From assembly GCA_004799435.1 (NCBI GenBank), contig SSMV01000036.1:1-46073 (forward strand): a stretch of 46,073 nucleotides of DNA, given 5' to 3'. The position numbers were made by a program, and so were the translations under genes. How positions within the stretch are numbered: position 1 is the stretch's first letter; every line of letters starts with the position of its first letter. The notes beneath the pieces were generated by a model. That model did no database searches. It had not been told where the DNA came from and saw only the letters and a list, made by a program, of their open reading frames with translations. The DNA is from Bradyrhizobium sp. Lineage in GTDB: Bacteria; Pseudomonadota; Alphaproteobacteria; Rhizobiales; Beijerinckiaceae. Positions 1-9,135 of the stretch are shown here, piece by piece.

Positions 1-198
1 GCCTCACGACAGTCCAACCCCATCAACGCCAAAGCGCGATGAATTTTGAAACGTGACCGTCAGTATCTCTTCGGACCTTAAACCCAAGCCGCCAAACCAG
101 CCCAACGCCTAAGCGCAAAACCAGCCAAACGACCCAAGCTCAAAGCCCCGCAAGGACCCCGCCGCCCACGTCTCTCTTTCTTCCGATGCAATTGTCAA
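1..198 (-). promoter_or_regulatory. Probable rRNA operon leader (leftward), 16S gene off the edge
   Basis: Read on the minus strand, this stretch has the character of a Rhizobiales rrn leader: a TTGACA-like segment at 193-198, then a GAAAGAGAGACGTGGGCGGC block at about 159-178 that resembles the antitermination/boxA part of these leaders, then GGTCCGAAGAGATACTGACG before the window edge. No coding sequence with a credible start is present. The resemblance is from memory of rrn leaders and was not aligned. The 16S gene itself is not in the window, so the call depends on what lies to the left. Confidence 0.45.
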
Positions 199-419
199 AT
201 AGCGTTGGAAAGGCTTTCACCCCTCCACGAACCCTGGCGATTCGCCGCGGAGCTAGTCGCTCCTGCGCCGCGCCGCCCGAGCCCGAATCTCTCAAGCCGA
301 CAGCCGAGACGACCGAAACACCCACCCCCGCCTCTCAGCAGGGAGGAGCGTTGTACGAGATCGTCCCGAAATCCCGACGCCGCGCCAGCCGCCACTGCGC
401 CGTCGCCGTCGGTCCGGCT

Positions 420-448
420 GATATAGGCAAGCGACTTCTGACTGTCAA
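420..448 (-). promoter_or_regulatory. Strong sigma70-type promoter, leftward
   Basis: On the minus strand there is a consensus -35 TTGACA (448-443), a 17-nt spacer and a -10 TATATC (425-420). No ORF of quality starts downstream on that strand, and the leader at 1-198 follows, so it probably drives a stable-RNA operon. The remaining bases from 449 to the peptidase start at 658 show nothing I can name. Confidence 0.6.
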
Positions 449-657
449 ATTGTTTTTGCAAAAGACACGCAATTCGCCGTCTATTTTGGCCGGGCTCTGG
501 GGATAGTGGGCGCATCCGCGAGTCGTCGCCGCACTCCAGCCATTGTTTTCGCCCAATTCACCGCCAGAGGCGCAACGTCGCCTCGTTGCGCCGGCCAACC
601 GGCGCGGCTAGAGAAGGCGGCAATGGCGCAAATTTCGACCGAGCGACAAGAGCGACC

Positions 658-2676
658 ATGACGACCTTGGCCGCCCGTCTCGCCCGTGTCGCTGGGCCGA
701 ACGAGAGAATCCGTCCCGTCGTCGAACTCGGCCACGAGCCGCCGATCACGATCGGCGAGCCGCGGGTCGATGGGCAGGAGCGCCGGCGCATTTCCGCGCG
801 CTGGCTCGCCGGCGTCGCGCTTTGCGGCCTCTCCGGCCTCGCTCTGATCGGCACGGCGCTTTATCTCGATCTCGACGAACAATCGAATTTCGCCGAGGCG
901 CCGGAAATCGCCACCGCCCCGCATCATGAAGAGGCCGAGGGCGTCAATCCAGGCAAGGGCGACCGGCTGGTGCGGCCGATCGACGTGGTCGCCGCCAAAC
1001 AAACCTTCAAGGCGCCGACCACGATCAAGATTGGCGACAAGGAAGTGGTGCGTTCGCGGCCCTTCACCATACTGTCGACGGCGCTGACGCTGACGCCCAA
1101 CGCCTATGCCGACGCGGTTCCGACTTTCGATCCGTTGATGGCGCTGAGCGGGGCGGCCGAGAAGGCGGATGCCGCGCCCGACCCCGGCCCCGTGCAGGAC
1201 GACGCCGAAGTCTCCTTTTCCCAACGCGATCTCAGCCCCGCGGAAGCCGCCGTCGCCACCGGCGAATTGACGCTCGCCGAGGCGCAGGCCCAGGTCGCCG
1301 AGATGCTGAAGTCGGCGACGAGCGGCGAGGACACGCCCGCCCTGCCCTCGCAGCTGCTGCTCAAGCGCACCAGCCAGGCCGGCATCGACCCGCTCGGCGG
1401 CTTGTCTTTTGCCCCTGGCTCGGTCAACGCCAACGCGCCCTTCGCCTCGATCGAGGTCAAGATGGTGCCCGAGAACGTCACTGAGGCGATCAAGACGCCG
1501 GCGCCGGCCGAGAGCGGCGAGCGCATGGTGCAGTTGAAGCACGCCGAGAGCTTCGAGGATCTGTTGCGCGCCAATGGCGCGAGCAAGGAAGCGGCGAGCG
1601 CCATTCTCGCCGCCTTCGGCGTCAAGCCGGGAGATTCGCCGGTCGCCGAAGGCCAGAAGGTCATTTTGCAATATGACGAATCCGATACGGCGGATAAGAC
1701 GCCGGCGATCGCCCGCGTCTCGGTCTATGCCGAGGAGCAGCTCAAGGCGACAATCGCCGTCAACGACGCCGGCGCCTATGTGCCGATCACCCTGCAACGC
1801 ACCGCCGCCCTCAAACGCAATTCAGACGCGGAGTCAGAGAGCGGAATAAGCCTCTATGAGAGTTTCTATCAGACCGCGCTGAAACAGGACGTGCCCAAAC
1901 CGATCATCGACGAAATGGTGCGCGCTTTCGCCAATGACGTCGATTTTCAGCGCGCGACGCAACCTGGCGATTCGATGACCGCCTTCCTCGCCGACCCCGA
2001 CGAAGTCGATCCCCATCCGCAATTGCTCTATGCGACGATGAGCGTGCGCGATCAGACGCTCAAATATTATCGCTTCCAGACGCCCGACGACGGATTGGTC
2101 GACTATTACGACGAGAACGGTCGTTCGGTGCGCAAATTCCTGATCCGCAAACCGATCATCGCTGGCGAGATGACCTCACCCTTCGGAATGCGCTTCCATC
2201 CGATCTTGCACTATTCGCGTATGCATACCGGCGTCGACTGGGGCGCGCCGATCGGCACGCCGATCCTCGCGGCGGGCAATGGCGTCGTGATCAAGGCGGC
2301 CTATGATTCCGGCTATGGCCGACGCGTCGAAATTCAGCACGCCAACGGCTATGTCACCACCTATAATCACATGTCCGGCTTCGCCCGCGACATCGCCGCC
2401 GGCGTAAGGGTCACGCAGGGAGAGGTGATCGGCTATCTCGGCCAGTCGGGTCTGGCGACCGGCCCGCATCTTCACTACGAAGTCATCATCAACGGCAACT
2501 TCGTCGACCCGATGGCGATCAAGCTCGCCCGCACGCGCGAGTTCGACGGCAAGATGCTCGCCTCGTTCAAGCATGAACGCGACCGCATCGACCAATTGAT
2601 GACCGAGGCGCCGAACGCCGGCGCCGCGCCGGCCGCGGCGCCCGGGCCCGCCTCCGTCGCCGCGAAGCTCAACTGA
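658..2676 (+). CDS. M23 family metallopeptidase (peptidoglycan DD-endopeptidase-like)
   Basis: A 672-residue membrane-anchored cell-wall hydrolase. An N-terminal cytoplasmic segment precedes one transmembrane helix at about residues 49-70. A long Ala/Pro/Glu-rich region and a LysM/OapA-like middle follow. The C-terminal LytM domain carries the zinc ligands of the family: HTGVD (His523, Asp527) and HLHYE (His604, His606). This layout matches MepM-type endopeptidases that cleave peptide cross-links in the periplasm. The reading frame is open upstream to 586, but ATG 658 begins just before the basic segment and TM helix and avoids a low-quality extension, so it is preferred. It is separated from the leftward promoter by about 200 bp. 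The exact bond cut is inferred from the family. Confidence 0.88.
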   Translation: MTTLAARLARVAGPNERIRPVVELGHEPPITIGEPRVDGQERRRISARWLAGVALCGLSGLALIGTALYLDLDEQSNFAEAPEIATAPHHEEAEGVNPGKGDRLVRPIDVVAAKQTFKAPTTIKIGDKEVVRSRPFTILSTALTLTPNAYADAVPTFDPLMALSGAAEKADAAPDPGPVQDDAEVSFSQRDLSPAEAAVATGELTLAEAQAQVAEMLKSATSGEDTPALPSQLLLKRTSQAGIDPLGGLSFAPGSVNANAPFASIEVKMVPENVTEAIKTPAPAESGERMVQLKHAESFEDLLRANGASKEAASAILAAFGVKPGDSPVAEGQKVILQYDESDTADKTPAIARVSVYAEEQLKATIAVNDAGAYVPITLQRTAALKRNSDAESESGISLYESFYQTALKQDVPKPIIDEMVRAFANDVDFQRATQPGDSMTAFLADPDEVDPHPQLLYATMSVRDQTLKYYRFQTPDDGLVDYYDENGRSVRKFLIRKPIIAGEMTSPFGMRFHPILHYSRMHTGVDWGAPIGTPILAAGNGVVIKAAYDSGYGRRVEIQHANGYVTTYNHMSGFARDIAAGVRVTQGEVIGYLGQSGLATGPHLHYEVIINGNFVDPMAIKLARTREFDGKMLASFKHERDRIDQLMTEAPNAGAAPAAAPGPASVAAKLN

Positions 2677-3550
2677 GCTCAACCTTCAGGCGCGTTTTTC
2701 CGACCGCAAATCCGAGCGCGATCTTGAGCGCCTGTGCGCTCAACCCCTCGGCGCGCAGTTTGCGCAATGGCGTCGCGCCGGCGCTCTTGGTCATTTTGGC
2801 GCCACCGGCGTCGAGCGCCAGACGATGATGACGGTAGCGCGGCGCCGGCAGGGCCAGCAGCGCCTGCAGCAGGCGATGGGCGGCCGTCGCGGCAAAGAGA
2901 TCGCGGCCGCGCACGACGTCGGTAACCCCCTGCAATGCATCGTCGACGACGACGGCGAGATGGTAGCTCGCCGCGCTGTCCCGGCCGCGTAGCACAAAAT
3001 CGCCCCAGAGCGAGGGATCGGCGTTTTGCGAGGTCTCGCGATCGCCCTCGCCCCATTCGCGCCAGACGAGTTCATCGGGAACGGCAAGGCGGGCCGCCGC
3101 CGAATCGAGACGCCACACGGCGCGCTCGCCGGCGGCGAGACGCGCATCGACTCCGCGCGCGGCGAGGTTGCGACAGGCGCCGCCATAGCGCGGCGCGCCG
3201 TCGGGATCGCGGCCAGCGTTCGCTTCAACGACCATGCTTCGCGTGCAGAAACAGGGATAGACGAGACCGCGCGCCCGCAAAGCGTCCAAAGCACTGGCAT
3301 AGTCTTCGGCATGTTCGCTCTGCCGGCGCGGCGGATCGGCGAATGCGACGCCGAGCCAGACCAGATCGTCGACGATCGCCGTTTCGAATTCGCGCTTGCA
3401 GCGCGTCGGGTCCAGGTCTTCAATGCGCAACAGAAGACGACCTTCGGCGGCTGCGGCGAAGCGCACGTTCATCAGCGCCGAATAGGCATGGCCGATATGC
3501 AGCGCGCCGTTGGGCGTCGGCGCGAAACGGTAAGTGGGAACGGACGACAT
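2669..3550 (-). CDS. gluQ: Glutamyl-Q tRNA(Asp) synthetase
   Basis: A 293-residue GluRS-like protein that glutamylates queuosine at position 34 of tRNA(Asp). Near the N-terminus are the RFAPTPNG segment and a HIGH-type motif in GALHIGHAYSA; the second signature appears late as KMTKS. The Cys cluster YPCFCTRS plus a later GGACRN agrees with the zinc site of GluQ. It lacks the C-terminal anticodon-binding domain of true GluRS, and the length fits GluQ (about 290-310). The start at 3550 (MSSVPTYRF) fits family N-termini; the frame is open further but into low-complexity sequence. Its 3' end overlaps the end of the M23 gene by 8 bp, convergently. Confidence 0.93.
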   Translation of the reverse strand: MSSVPTYRFAPTPNGALHIGHAYSALMNVRFAAAAEGRLLLRIEDLDPTRCKREFETAIVDDLVWLGVAFADPPRRQSEHAEDYASALDALRARGLVYPCFCTRSMVVEANAGRDPDGAPRYGGACRNLAARGVDARLAAGERAVWRLDSAAARLAVPDELVWREWGEGDRETSQNADPSLWGDFVLRGRDSAASYHLAVVVDDALQGVTDVVRGRDLFAATAAHRLLQALLALPAPRYRHHRLALDAGGAKMTKSAGATPLRKLRAEGLSAQALKIALGFAVGKTRLKVELS

Positions 3551-3572
3551 TATTTTGGGGGCGAGAGCGAAG

Positions 3573-4445
3573 GTGGCCGGCACTGTTTCCAAAAAGCGCG
3601 GCGCTGGCAAGAGCGGCGCCAAAGGCGCGAAAGGCGCGCGAAAGGCGCCGGCAAAGGCGCGCGCCAAAGCGCCGGTCAAATCCAGAGCCGCCGACCCGCG
3701 CAAGAAGACGCGCAAAGGCGCCGAAGCAGCCGCAAAACGTCCAGCCAAGCGCCGTCGCGCGCGGGCGCCGGCGCGGCCGGCAGCCATTCGCTATCATCCG
3801 GGACCGCCAATCGCCGACGAGGCGGCGCTGGCCGAAGCAACCGCGCGACTGCTTGCCATCGACGCCGAGGTCGTCCAGCGGATGATCGAGATCGGCGGGT
3901 CGCCGCCGCTGCGCCGGGGCGAGCCGGGTTTCGCCGGACTGGCGGCGATCATCGTTTCGCAACAAGTCTCGGTCGCCAGCGCGACAGCGATCTTCGGCCG
4001 TCTCGCCGCCGAGCTCGCCCCGCTCGGGGTCGCAAATTTCATGGCGGCCGAAGAAGCGACGCTTCGGCGCTGCGGCCTTTCGGCGCCAAAGATCCGAGCG
4101 CTGCGCGCGCTCGCCGAAGCGGTCGTTAGCGGCCTCGATCTCGACGGTCTGAGCGCGCTCGCGGCGCATGAAGCCCATGACGCGCTGGTGGCGGTGAAGG
4201 GCATCGGCCCGTGGACCGCCGATCTTTTTCTGCTGTTTTGCCTCGGCCACCCCGACGCCTTTCCTGCCGGCGATCTGGCGCTGCAGGAGGCGGCGCGCCT
4301 CGCGCTTGGCCTCAAGCGACGGCCGGACGCGCGCAAGCTGGAAGAGATCGCCGAGCGCTGGCGGCCGTTGCGCGGCGTCGCGGCGCGCATGCTATGGGCC
4401 TATTATCGCGGAGTGAAACAACGCGCCGGCGTCATGGAACGCTAG
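3573..4445 (+). CDS. DNA-3-methyladenine glycosylase II (AlkA-type) with histone-like tail
   Basis: Base-excision repair glycosylase of the HhH-GPD family, acting on alkylated purines. The core has the family's segment ending in IIVSQQVS, a helix-hairpin-helix VKGIGPWTA and the catalytic Asp in AGDLALQEA. The core runs from about residue 70 to the end. Before it lies an unusual tail of about 65 residues made almost only of Lys, Arg, Ala, Gly and Pro, like histone H1 or bacterial HU-tail repeats, probably a non-specific DNA-binding extension. GTG 3573 is chosen because the alternative GTG at 3534 would overlap the divergent gluQ start; neither has a strong ribosome-binding site. It is divergent from gluQ with about 20 bp between starts. 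Confidence 0.85.
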   Translation: MAGTVSKKRGAGKSGAKGAKGARKAPAKARAKAPVKSRAADPRKKTRKGAEAAAKRPAKRRRARAPARPAAIRYHPGPPIADEAALAEATARLLAIDAEVVQRMIEIGGSPPLRRGEPGFAGLAAIIVSQQVSVASATAIFGRLAAELAPLGVANFMAAEEATLRRCGLSAPKIRALRALAEAVVSGLDLDGLSALAAHEAHDALVAVKGIGPWTADLFLLFCLGHPDAFPAGDLALQEAARLALGLKRRPDARKLEEIAERWRPLRGVAARMLWAYYRGVKQRAGVMER

Positions 4446-4535
4446 TCGCGCGGGGCGCGCGTTCGGAACGCCAGTGGCGCGAAGCCGGCGTTCGCGATAG
4501 AGGACCGACGATATCGCAACCGGAAGCCGCCGCCA

Positions 4536-5249
4536 ATGACCGCTCAATTGAATGGCCCGCGCCTCAATCCGGCGCGCGGCGCCGCCAGGCAGTTGGTCGT
4601 GTTTCTGCACGGCTATGGCGCCGACGGGAACGATCTGATCGAACTCGGTCGCCAATGGCGCGAGCTGCTGCCCGAAGCCACATTCGTTTCGCCGCACGCG
4701 CCGCAGGGGCTTCCCGGCGCGTCGGGGGGCCGGCAATGGTTTTCGCTTAGCTCCGCCGCGCCGGAGGATCCGCGCGGCGCCGACGAGCGCTGGCGCGGCG
4801 TCACGGCCGCGCGGCCATCGATCGACGCCTTCCTCGATAGCGAACTCGCCAAGCTCGGACTCGACGATTCGCGACTAGCCCTGGTCGGCTTCAGCCAGGG
4901 CGCGATGATGGCGCTGCATGTCGGACTGCGACGACGGCGCGCGCCGGCGGCGATCGTTTCTTATTCCGGGCTGCTGGTCGGGTCCGAGCACTTGGCGGAA
5001 GCGACGGCGCGCAACGCCAAGGACGAATATCCGCCGCTACTTCTCGTTCACGGCGATCAGGATCCGGTGATTCCGCTTGAGGCGATGTTCGCCGCGATGG
5101 ATGATTTTGGCCGCGCGACGATTCCTGTCCAATGGCACCTGTCCTTTGGCGTCGCTCATGGCATCGACGCGGGCGGGTTGCGTCACGGCGGGCTGTTCCT
5201 CGCCGAGGGCCTCGGCGTCAAAGCGCGGCGACCAGCGCGCGCCGTCTGA
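4536..5249 (+). CDS. Alpha/beta hydrolase, phospholipase/carboxylesterase family
   Basis: A 237-residue serine hydrolase of the YpfH/carboxylesterase-2 type, cytosolic as no signal peptide is seen. The oxyanion-hole strand is LVVFLHGYGADGND near residue 22; the nucleophile lies in GFSQG, the acid in HGDQDPVIP, and the histidine in FGVAHGID. It follows the glycosylase gene by 90 bp on the same strand. Substrate is unknown; family members take short-chain esters or lysophospholipids. Confidence 0.85.
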   Translation: MTAQLNGPRLNPARGAARQLVVFLHGYGADGNDLIELGRQWRELLPEATFVSPHAPQGLPGASGGRQWFSLSSAAPEDPRGADERWRGVTAARPSIDAFLDSELAKLGLDDSRLALVGFSQGAMMALHVGLRRRRAPAAIVSYSGLLVGSEHLAEATARNAKDEYPPLLLVHGDQDPVIPLEAMFAAMDDFGRATIPVQWHLSFGVAHGIDAGGLRHGGLFLAEGLGVKARRPARAV

Positions 5250-5253
5250 AACG

Positions 5254-5276
5254 AAAAAGCCGCCCGAATGGGCGGC
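5254..5276 (-). terminator. Intrinsic terminator of rpsD
   Basis: A perfect 7-bp stem, GCCGCCC / GGGCGGC (5259-5265 with 5270-5276), with a 4-nt loop. On the minus strand it is followed by five U (5258-5254). It lies 34 bp past the rpsD stop, so it ends leftward transcription. It may also stop the rightward hydrolase transcript. Confidence 0.8.
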
Positions 5277-5309
5277 TCCTAATTCGGTGACGCATAAAGA
5301 AGCGCGAGA

Positions 5310-5927
5310 TCAGCGCGAATAGAATTCGATGACCTGATTAGGCTCCATCTGCGTCGGATAGGGCACCTCGGTGAGGCCGGGAACGCGGGTGAGTTTGGCG
5401 CTGCCCTTGCCGTGATCGACCTCGATGTAATCGGGCGTGTCGCGCTCGGCGAGCGCCGCCGCTTCGATCACCACCGCAAGCTGACGCGAGGCTTCCTTGA
5501 TCTCGACCAGATCGCCGACCTTCACCAGATAGGAGGCGATGTTGACGCGGCGACCGTTGACCTTGATGTGGCCGTGGTTGACGAACTGGCGCGCGGCGAA
5601 AACGGTCGGTACGAATTTGGCGCGATAGATGAAAGCGTCGAGACGACGCTCCAACAGGCCGATCAGATTGGCGCTGGAATCGCCTTTCATGCGCACCGCC
5701 TCCACGTAATATTTGTGGAACTGGCGCTCGAGAATATTGCCGTAATAGCCCTTCAGCTTCTGCTTGGCCTTGAGCTGGGTGCCGAAATCGGTTGCCTTGC
5801 CCTTGCGGCGCTGGCCATGCTGGCCAGGACCATATTCGCGCTTATTGACCGGGCTGCGGGGGCGACCCCAGATGTTCTGGCCCATCCGGCGGTCGATTTT
5901 ATATTTGGCTTCGGCGCGCTTCGTCAT
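5310..5927 (-). CDS. rpsD: 30S ribosomal protein S4
   Basis: A 205-residue primary 16S-binding protein of the small subunit, also important for decoding fidelity. N-terminal [16 protein letters not shown], the segment [13 protein letters not shown], and the S4 RNA-binding domain ([15 protein letters not shown]...[15 protein letters not shown]) at about residues 95-155 are all present. The start at 5927 gives exactly the family length; the frame upstream is spurious. It is monocistronic here, with its own terminator, as is usual in Rhizobiales where rpsD is outside the alpha operon. Confidence 0.97.
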   Translation of the reverse strand: MTKRAEAKYKIDRRMGQNIWGRPRSPVNKREYGPGQHGQRRKGKATDFGTQLKAKQKLKGYYGNILERQFHKYYVEAVRMKGDSSANLIGLLERRLDAFIYRAKFVPTVFAARQFVNHGHIKVNGRRVNIASYLVKVGDLVEIKEASRQLAVVIEAAALAERDTPDYIEVDHGKGSAKLTRVPGLTEVPYPTQMEPNQVIEFYSR

Positions 5928-6458
5928 CGCGGTTCCTCTGGTTCCATGGACTAAGGAACGCGCCCTCCTCTGCCCGACCCCGCGCAAAGCGGGAACCGAG
6001 GCCGACAGGATTGCGCCGAGCAAGGCGCATTCCGCGGGTGCGTCAAACGAGAGGCGCGCCCCTGTTGCCAAGGACGCGCCGTCGCGGGAGTGCCGTTAAG
6101 CCGGCGGCGCCTTGATGTCAAATCAGCCCGGGGGTCCGGCGCGGATCTCGCCGCGAATCACTCGGCGGCGGATGGTCAATAAGGCAAAATGAAAGTCATG
6201 CCCCATACGCATGACAGGATCGCTTCTGTCGCAGCTGACAGGTCAGTTTCGCGCAAGAATTTCTGATTTTCAGGTTATTTTGGCCCTATTGGGCGCAATG
6301 TCGCAATATAGACACGATAATTTCGCATGAATATTGCACTGCAGCATTGATTTTTGTGCGACGCGGGATTATGTTGCCGTCAGTCCGAGAGAGAGCGTTC
6401 CAGAGAGTCGGGCGACGGCCACCGGGCCGCCGCCAAACCAAAGAGAAAGGGTTCAGCC
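5928..6458. other. Intergenic region between rpsD and the DUF1127 gene
   Basis: About 530 bp without a credible gene. A TTGACA hexamer on the minus strand (6121-6116) with a weak TTAACG 16 nt downstream may be the rpsD promoter, giving a long leader. From about 6220 to 6370 the sequence becomes clearly AT-richer, which suits a promoter region for the small gene at 6459. I see no terminator or conserved RNA that I can name. Confidence 0.4.
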
Positions 6459-6614
6459 ATGAACTTCGACTTCATCCTCCGCTACATCCGCGACCGGCGC
6501 ACCTATTGGGCGACGGTGCGGGAGCTGTCCGCCTATACCGACCGCGAATTGCGCGACATCGGCATCGACCGCGCCGACATCGAGCATATCGCCCGTCAGG
6601 CGGCGCAAGGCTAA
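6459..6614 (+). CDS. DUF1127 family small protein
   Basis: A 51-residue protein with the DUF1127 (YjiS-like) pattern: an N-terminal helix, then the core TDRELRDIGIDRADIEHIA, where L-x-D-I-G-x-x-R is the hallmark. Alphaproteobacterial members often bind RNA or take part in phosphate and carbon control; the role of this copy is unknown. The ribosome-binding site AGAAAGG lies 8 nt before ATG 6459. A hairpin at about 6629-6664 follows the stop codon. Confidence 0.88.
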   Translation: MNFDFILRYIRDRRTYWATVRELSAYTDRELRDIGIDRADIEHIARQAAQG

Positions 6615-6628
6615 TGTCACGCCCGAGA

Positions 6629-6664
6629 CCCCGGCGCGCCGATCGAAGAGATCGGGGCGCCGGG
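6629..6664 (+). terminator. Hairpin after the DUF1127 gene
   Basis: A long inverted repeat, CCCGGCGCGCCGATC paired with GATCGGGGCGCCGGG around a 5-nt loop, about 15 nt past the stop codon. There is no U tract, so it may stop transcription weakly or only protect the mRNA 3' end. A second hairpin, GGCCGC AAG GCGGCC at 6694-6708, lies on the side of the convergent MFS gene. Confidence 0.4.
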
Positions 6665-6718
6665 AGCAGGTCGCAAGAACAATTCCGATAAGAGGCCGCA
6701 AGGCGGCCGTACTTGGCT

Positions 6719-7903
6719 TCACGCCGCCGTCGAGCCGACGGTCCGCAAGGTGATCGCCAGCGCGCCGATCAACAGCAACGCGAAGAGCAAGAACGCCCCG
6801 GAAAGCGACAGCGCATCGGCGACCGAACCGGTGACCAGCGGCGCGGGCAGTCGCGCGAAGGAGCCAAAGAAAGCGGCCGTCGACAGACCGACCGCCGCCG
6901 AGATTCCCGGCCGTGAAGCGGCCAGCGCAAAGCCGCAGGGAACCACGGCGCCGGTGCCAAAGCCGATGATGGCGAAACCAGCGATGCTGGCGGCAAAGCC
7001 AAAGCGGCCGGCGACAATGAAGAATCCGCAAGTCGCCACGATTAGCGAATATTCGATCAGTCTCCAATCGGCGATCCGCGCCCTCAGCCGATCGACGTTG
7101 AAGCGCACCGACGCCTGGCAACCGGCGAAGAAGGACGTTCCCAGACCCGCCCATTGCGCCCATTGCGGCGCTTCCTGACGCAACACCAATCCTGACCAGA
7201 ACATCGCCGCGCTTTCGCAGGCGATCGAGACGCCGATGACCAGACCGATCGCCACGAGCGTGCGCGACAGTCGCGCCGGACGATCCAGGGCGACCGCGCC
7301 GATCGGATCGCCGCGATCGGCCGGAAGCGCAAAGCCGATCGCCGCCGCACCCGTCCATAGCGCGACGATCGCCGCCACACTGGCGATCCACGGCTCGGCG
7401 CTTGCCGCGAGCAGTCCGCCGAGGGCGGCGCCAAGCGCAATGCCGGTCGAGGCCGCACCGTGCAGCCCGGCAAGGATCGGACGGCCGAGACTGCGTTCGA
7501 TGCGCGCGCCGGCCGCGTTCATGGTGAGGTCGGTGAGGCCGGCAACGAAGCCGAAGACGCCCTGCAGGATGAAATAGCCGACGACCTGGTCGGCGCGCAG
7601 CAACACCGCGAGCGCCGGGCCGGCCGTCAGCGCCGCGGCGATCAGCGTGCGCTTGAGCGAGAAGCGCTGCGCGATCGCGCCCGCCCAGGACATCGCCGCC
7701 AGATAGGCGCCGGTGAACAATGTCAGCGCGAGACCGTAAGCAAATGCGCTGACGCCAACGCGGGAGACGATGCTCGCCGCCGCCCCCGACCACAGGCCGA
7801 GCGCGAATCCAAGGGTGAGGAACATCGCCGCAACCGAGGCGCGCGGCGTAATCCGCCGGGCCACGGGTTCGCCACCGCGAGCAGCCAGCATCGCGCGGCT
7901 CAC
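6719..7903 (-). CDS. MFS transporter
   Basis: A 394-residue inner-membrane permease with about 12 hydrophobic segments, most of them rich in Ala, Gly and Leu. The loop between helices 2 and 3 contains QRFSLKRTL, the position of the MFS motif A, though the motif is degenerate. It starts 4 bp after the stop codon of the LysR gene upstream, so both are probably one transcript and the regulator may respond to the transported compound. Substrate is not evident. Confidence 0.82.
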   Translation of the reverse strand: MSRAMLAARGGEPVARRITPRASVAAMFLTLGFALGLWSGAAASIVSRVGVSAFAYGLALTLFTGAYLAAMSWAGAIAQRFSLKRTLIAAALTAGPALAVLLRADQVVGYFILQGVFGFVAGLTDLTMNAAGARIERSLGRPILAGLHGAASTGIALGAALGGLLAASAEPWIASVAAIVALWTGAAAIGFALPADRGDPIGAVALDRPARLSRTLVAIGLVIGVSIACESAAMFWSGLVLRQEAPQWAQWAGLGTSFFAGCQASVRFNVDRLRARIADWRLIEYSLIVATCGFFIVAGRFGFAASIAGFAIIGFGTGAVVPCGFALAASRPGISAAVGLSTAAFFGSFARLPAPLVTGSVADALSLSGAFLLFALLLIGALAITLRTVGSTAA

Positions 7904-7907
7904 AGGT

Positions 7908-8891
7908 TCATTTTGCTGCGGCGCGGGTCTTGAGCACTTCGACGTTGGAGGGCGGCGGCTCCGCCTCGTGCGGAGCGGCGGGCGCGGCGTTGCTGAAGCG
8001 CGCGATCAGCCAGGAACGAAACAGCGCGACCGCCTCGTTGCTGAGATCTTCGGGATGGGTGGTCAGATAATAGCCGTAGCCCTCGTCGAGCCAGAGATCG
8101 AAGGGTTGGATGAGCCGGCCGGCCTTGATTTCATCGGCGAAGAGCAGCGGATCGGACAGCGCGACGCCATCGCCGAGCATGGCGTATTGAACCCCCATCT
8201 GCTCGGTGTCGAAGACCAGGCCGCGATCGACCGGCAGGTCAGGGCGGCCGATCGAACGGGCGAACATCTCCCAGAAATAGTGGCGCGAACGGCCGTCGAT
8301 CTTGATGTGTAGGAGATCGTTGGCGGCGATGAACTTGGCCGGGTCGGAACGATCGACATTCTCGAGCAGCTTGGGGCTGCAGAGCGGGGTGGCGCGCACC
8401 ATCCACAAAAGATCGTGGATCGCGTCGGCGACGCGCGGCTCGGAATAGACGATGGCGATGTCGATGTCGCCGTCAGTGTCGGCGGCGGTTGTCGGCTTCG
8501 AGACGATTTCGAGCGTGATGCCGGGGTTCTCGTCGCGGAAATCGCGCAGGATCGGGATCGCCAGGCGATGGGCGAAGGAGGTCGGCAGCGCCACCTTCAG
8601 CACCCGCTTGGGTCGGCCTTTTTCCTTGATGACTTCGCCGATCGCCTGATCGATGCGGTCGAAAGATTTGGAGACCACCGGCAAAATATGCCGTCCCGCC
8701 TCGGTGAGCACGAGCTGCTGCGGTCGCCGCTCGAACAAGGCGACGCCGAGAAAATTCTCGAGCACAATGACGTGTCGGCTCACGGCGCTTTGCGCGACGG
8801 TGAGACTATTGGCTGCGGCGGTGAAACTGAGATGCTGACCGGCCGCCTCGAACGCCCGCAAAGCGTTGAGCGGCAACCATCTGCGATCCAT
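7908..8891 (-). CDS. LysR family transcriptional regulator (GcvA-like)
   Basis: A 327-residue regulator. The winged helix-turn-helix at residues 5-64 reads LNALRAFEAAGQHLSFTAA...QSAVSRHV, typical of the GcvA/AmpR branch. The effector-binding domain runs from about residue 95, with SFAHRLAIPILRDFRDENPGI at its start. A C-terminal low-complexity tail of about 25 residues follows. It lies directly upstream of an MFS gene on the same strand and is divergent from prfC across 244 bp. Target and inducer are unknown. Confidence 0.88.
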   Translation of the reverse strand: MDRRWLPLNALRAFEAAGQHLSFTAAANSLTVAQSAVSRHVIVLENFLGVALFERRPQQLVLTEAGRHILPVVSKSFDRIDQAIGEVIKEKGRPKRVLKVALPTSFAHRLAIPILRDFRDENPGITLEIVSKPTTAADTDGDIDIAIVYSEPRVADAIHDLLWMVRATPLCSPKLLENVDRSDPAKFIAANDLLHIKIDGRSRHYFWEMFARSIGRPDLPVDRGLVFDTEQMGVQYAMLGDGVALSDPLLFADEIKAGRLIQPFDLWLDEGYGYYLTTHPEDLSNEAVALFRSWLIARFSNAAPAAPHEAEPPPSNVEVLKTRAAAK

Positions 8892-9135
8892 CGTCCATCT
8901 CCACGGGCGACATCGAGCCCGTCAATCGACGCGCATTGCTTTGAAGCGCGTCCCGTCGGCGCGGCCTCCACGCCGGAACAATCGCCGGCGACGATATGGC
9001 CCGCTTCGTCCCGCCGCAAGGGCTGGCGACGGCGCCCGCGACGCGATCCACATGCCATTTGCCCTTCGCTCGGCTTTCCATCGACGCGTGTCTGGGCTAA
9101 AGCAGCGTCCCTTTCCTCCCATATTTTCTCGGCCC

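Noticed and set aside
481-1797. 438-codon open frame on the minus strand
   Set aside because: It is antisense to the M23 peptidase, which has clear motifs; Arg-rich composition is that of a shadow frame in GC-rich DNA.
6290-6350. CTGCAG-centred palindrome upstream of the DUF1127 gene as a regulator site
   Set aside because: Symmetry does not extend beyond six bases, so a specific operator cannot be supported.
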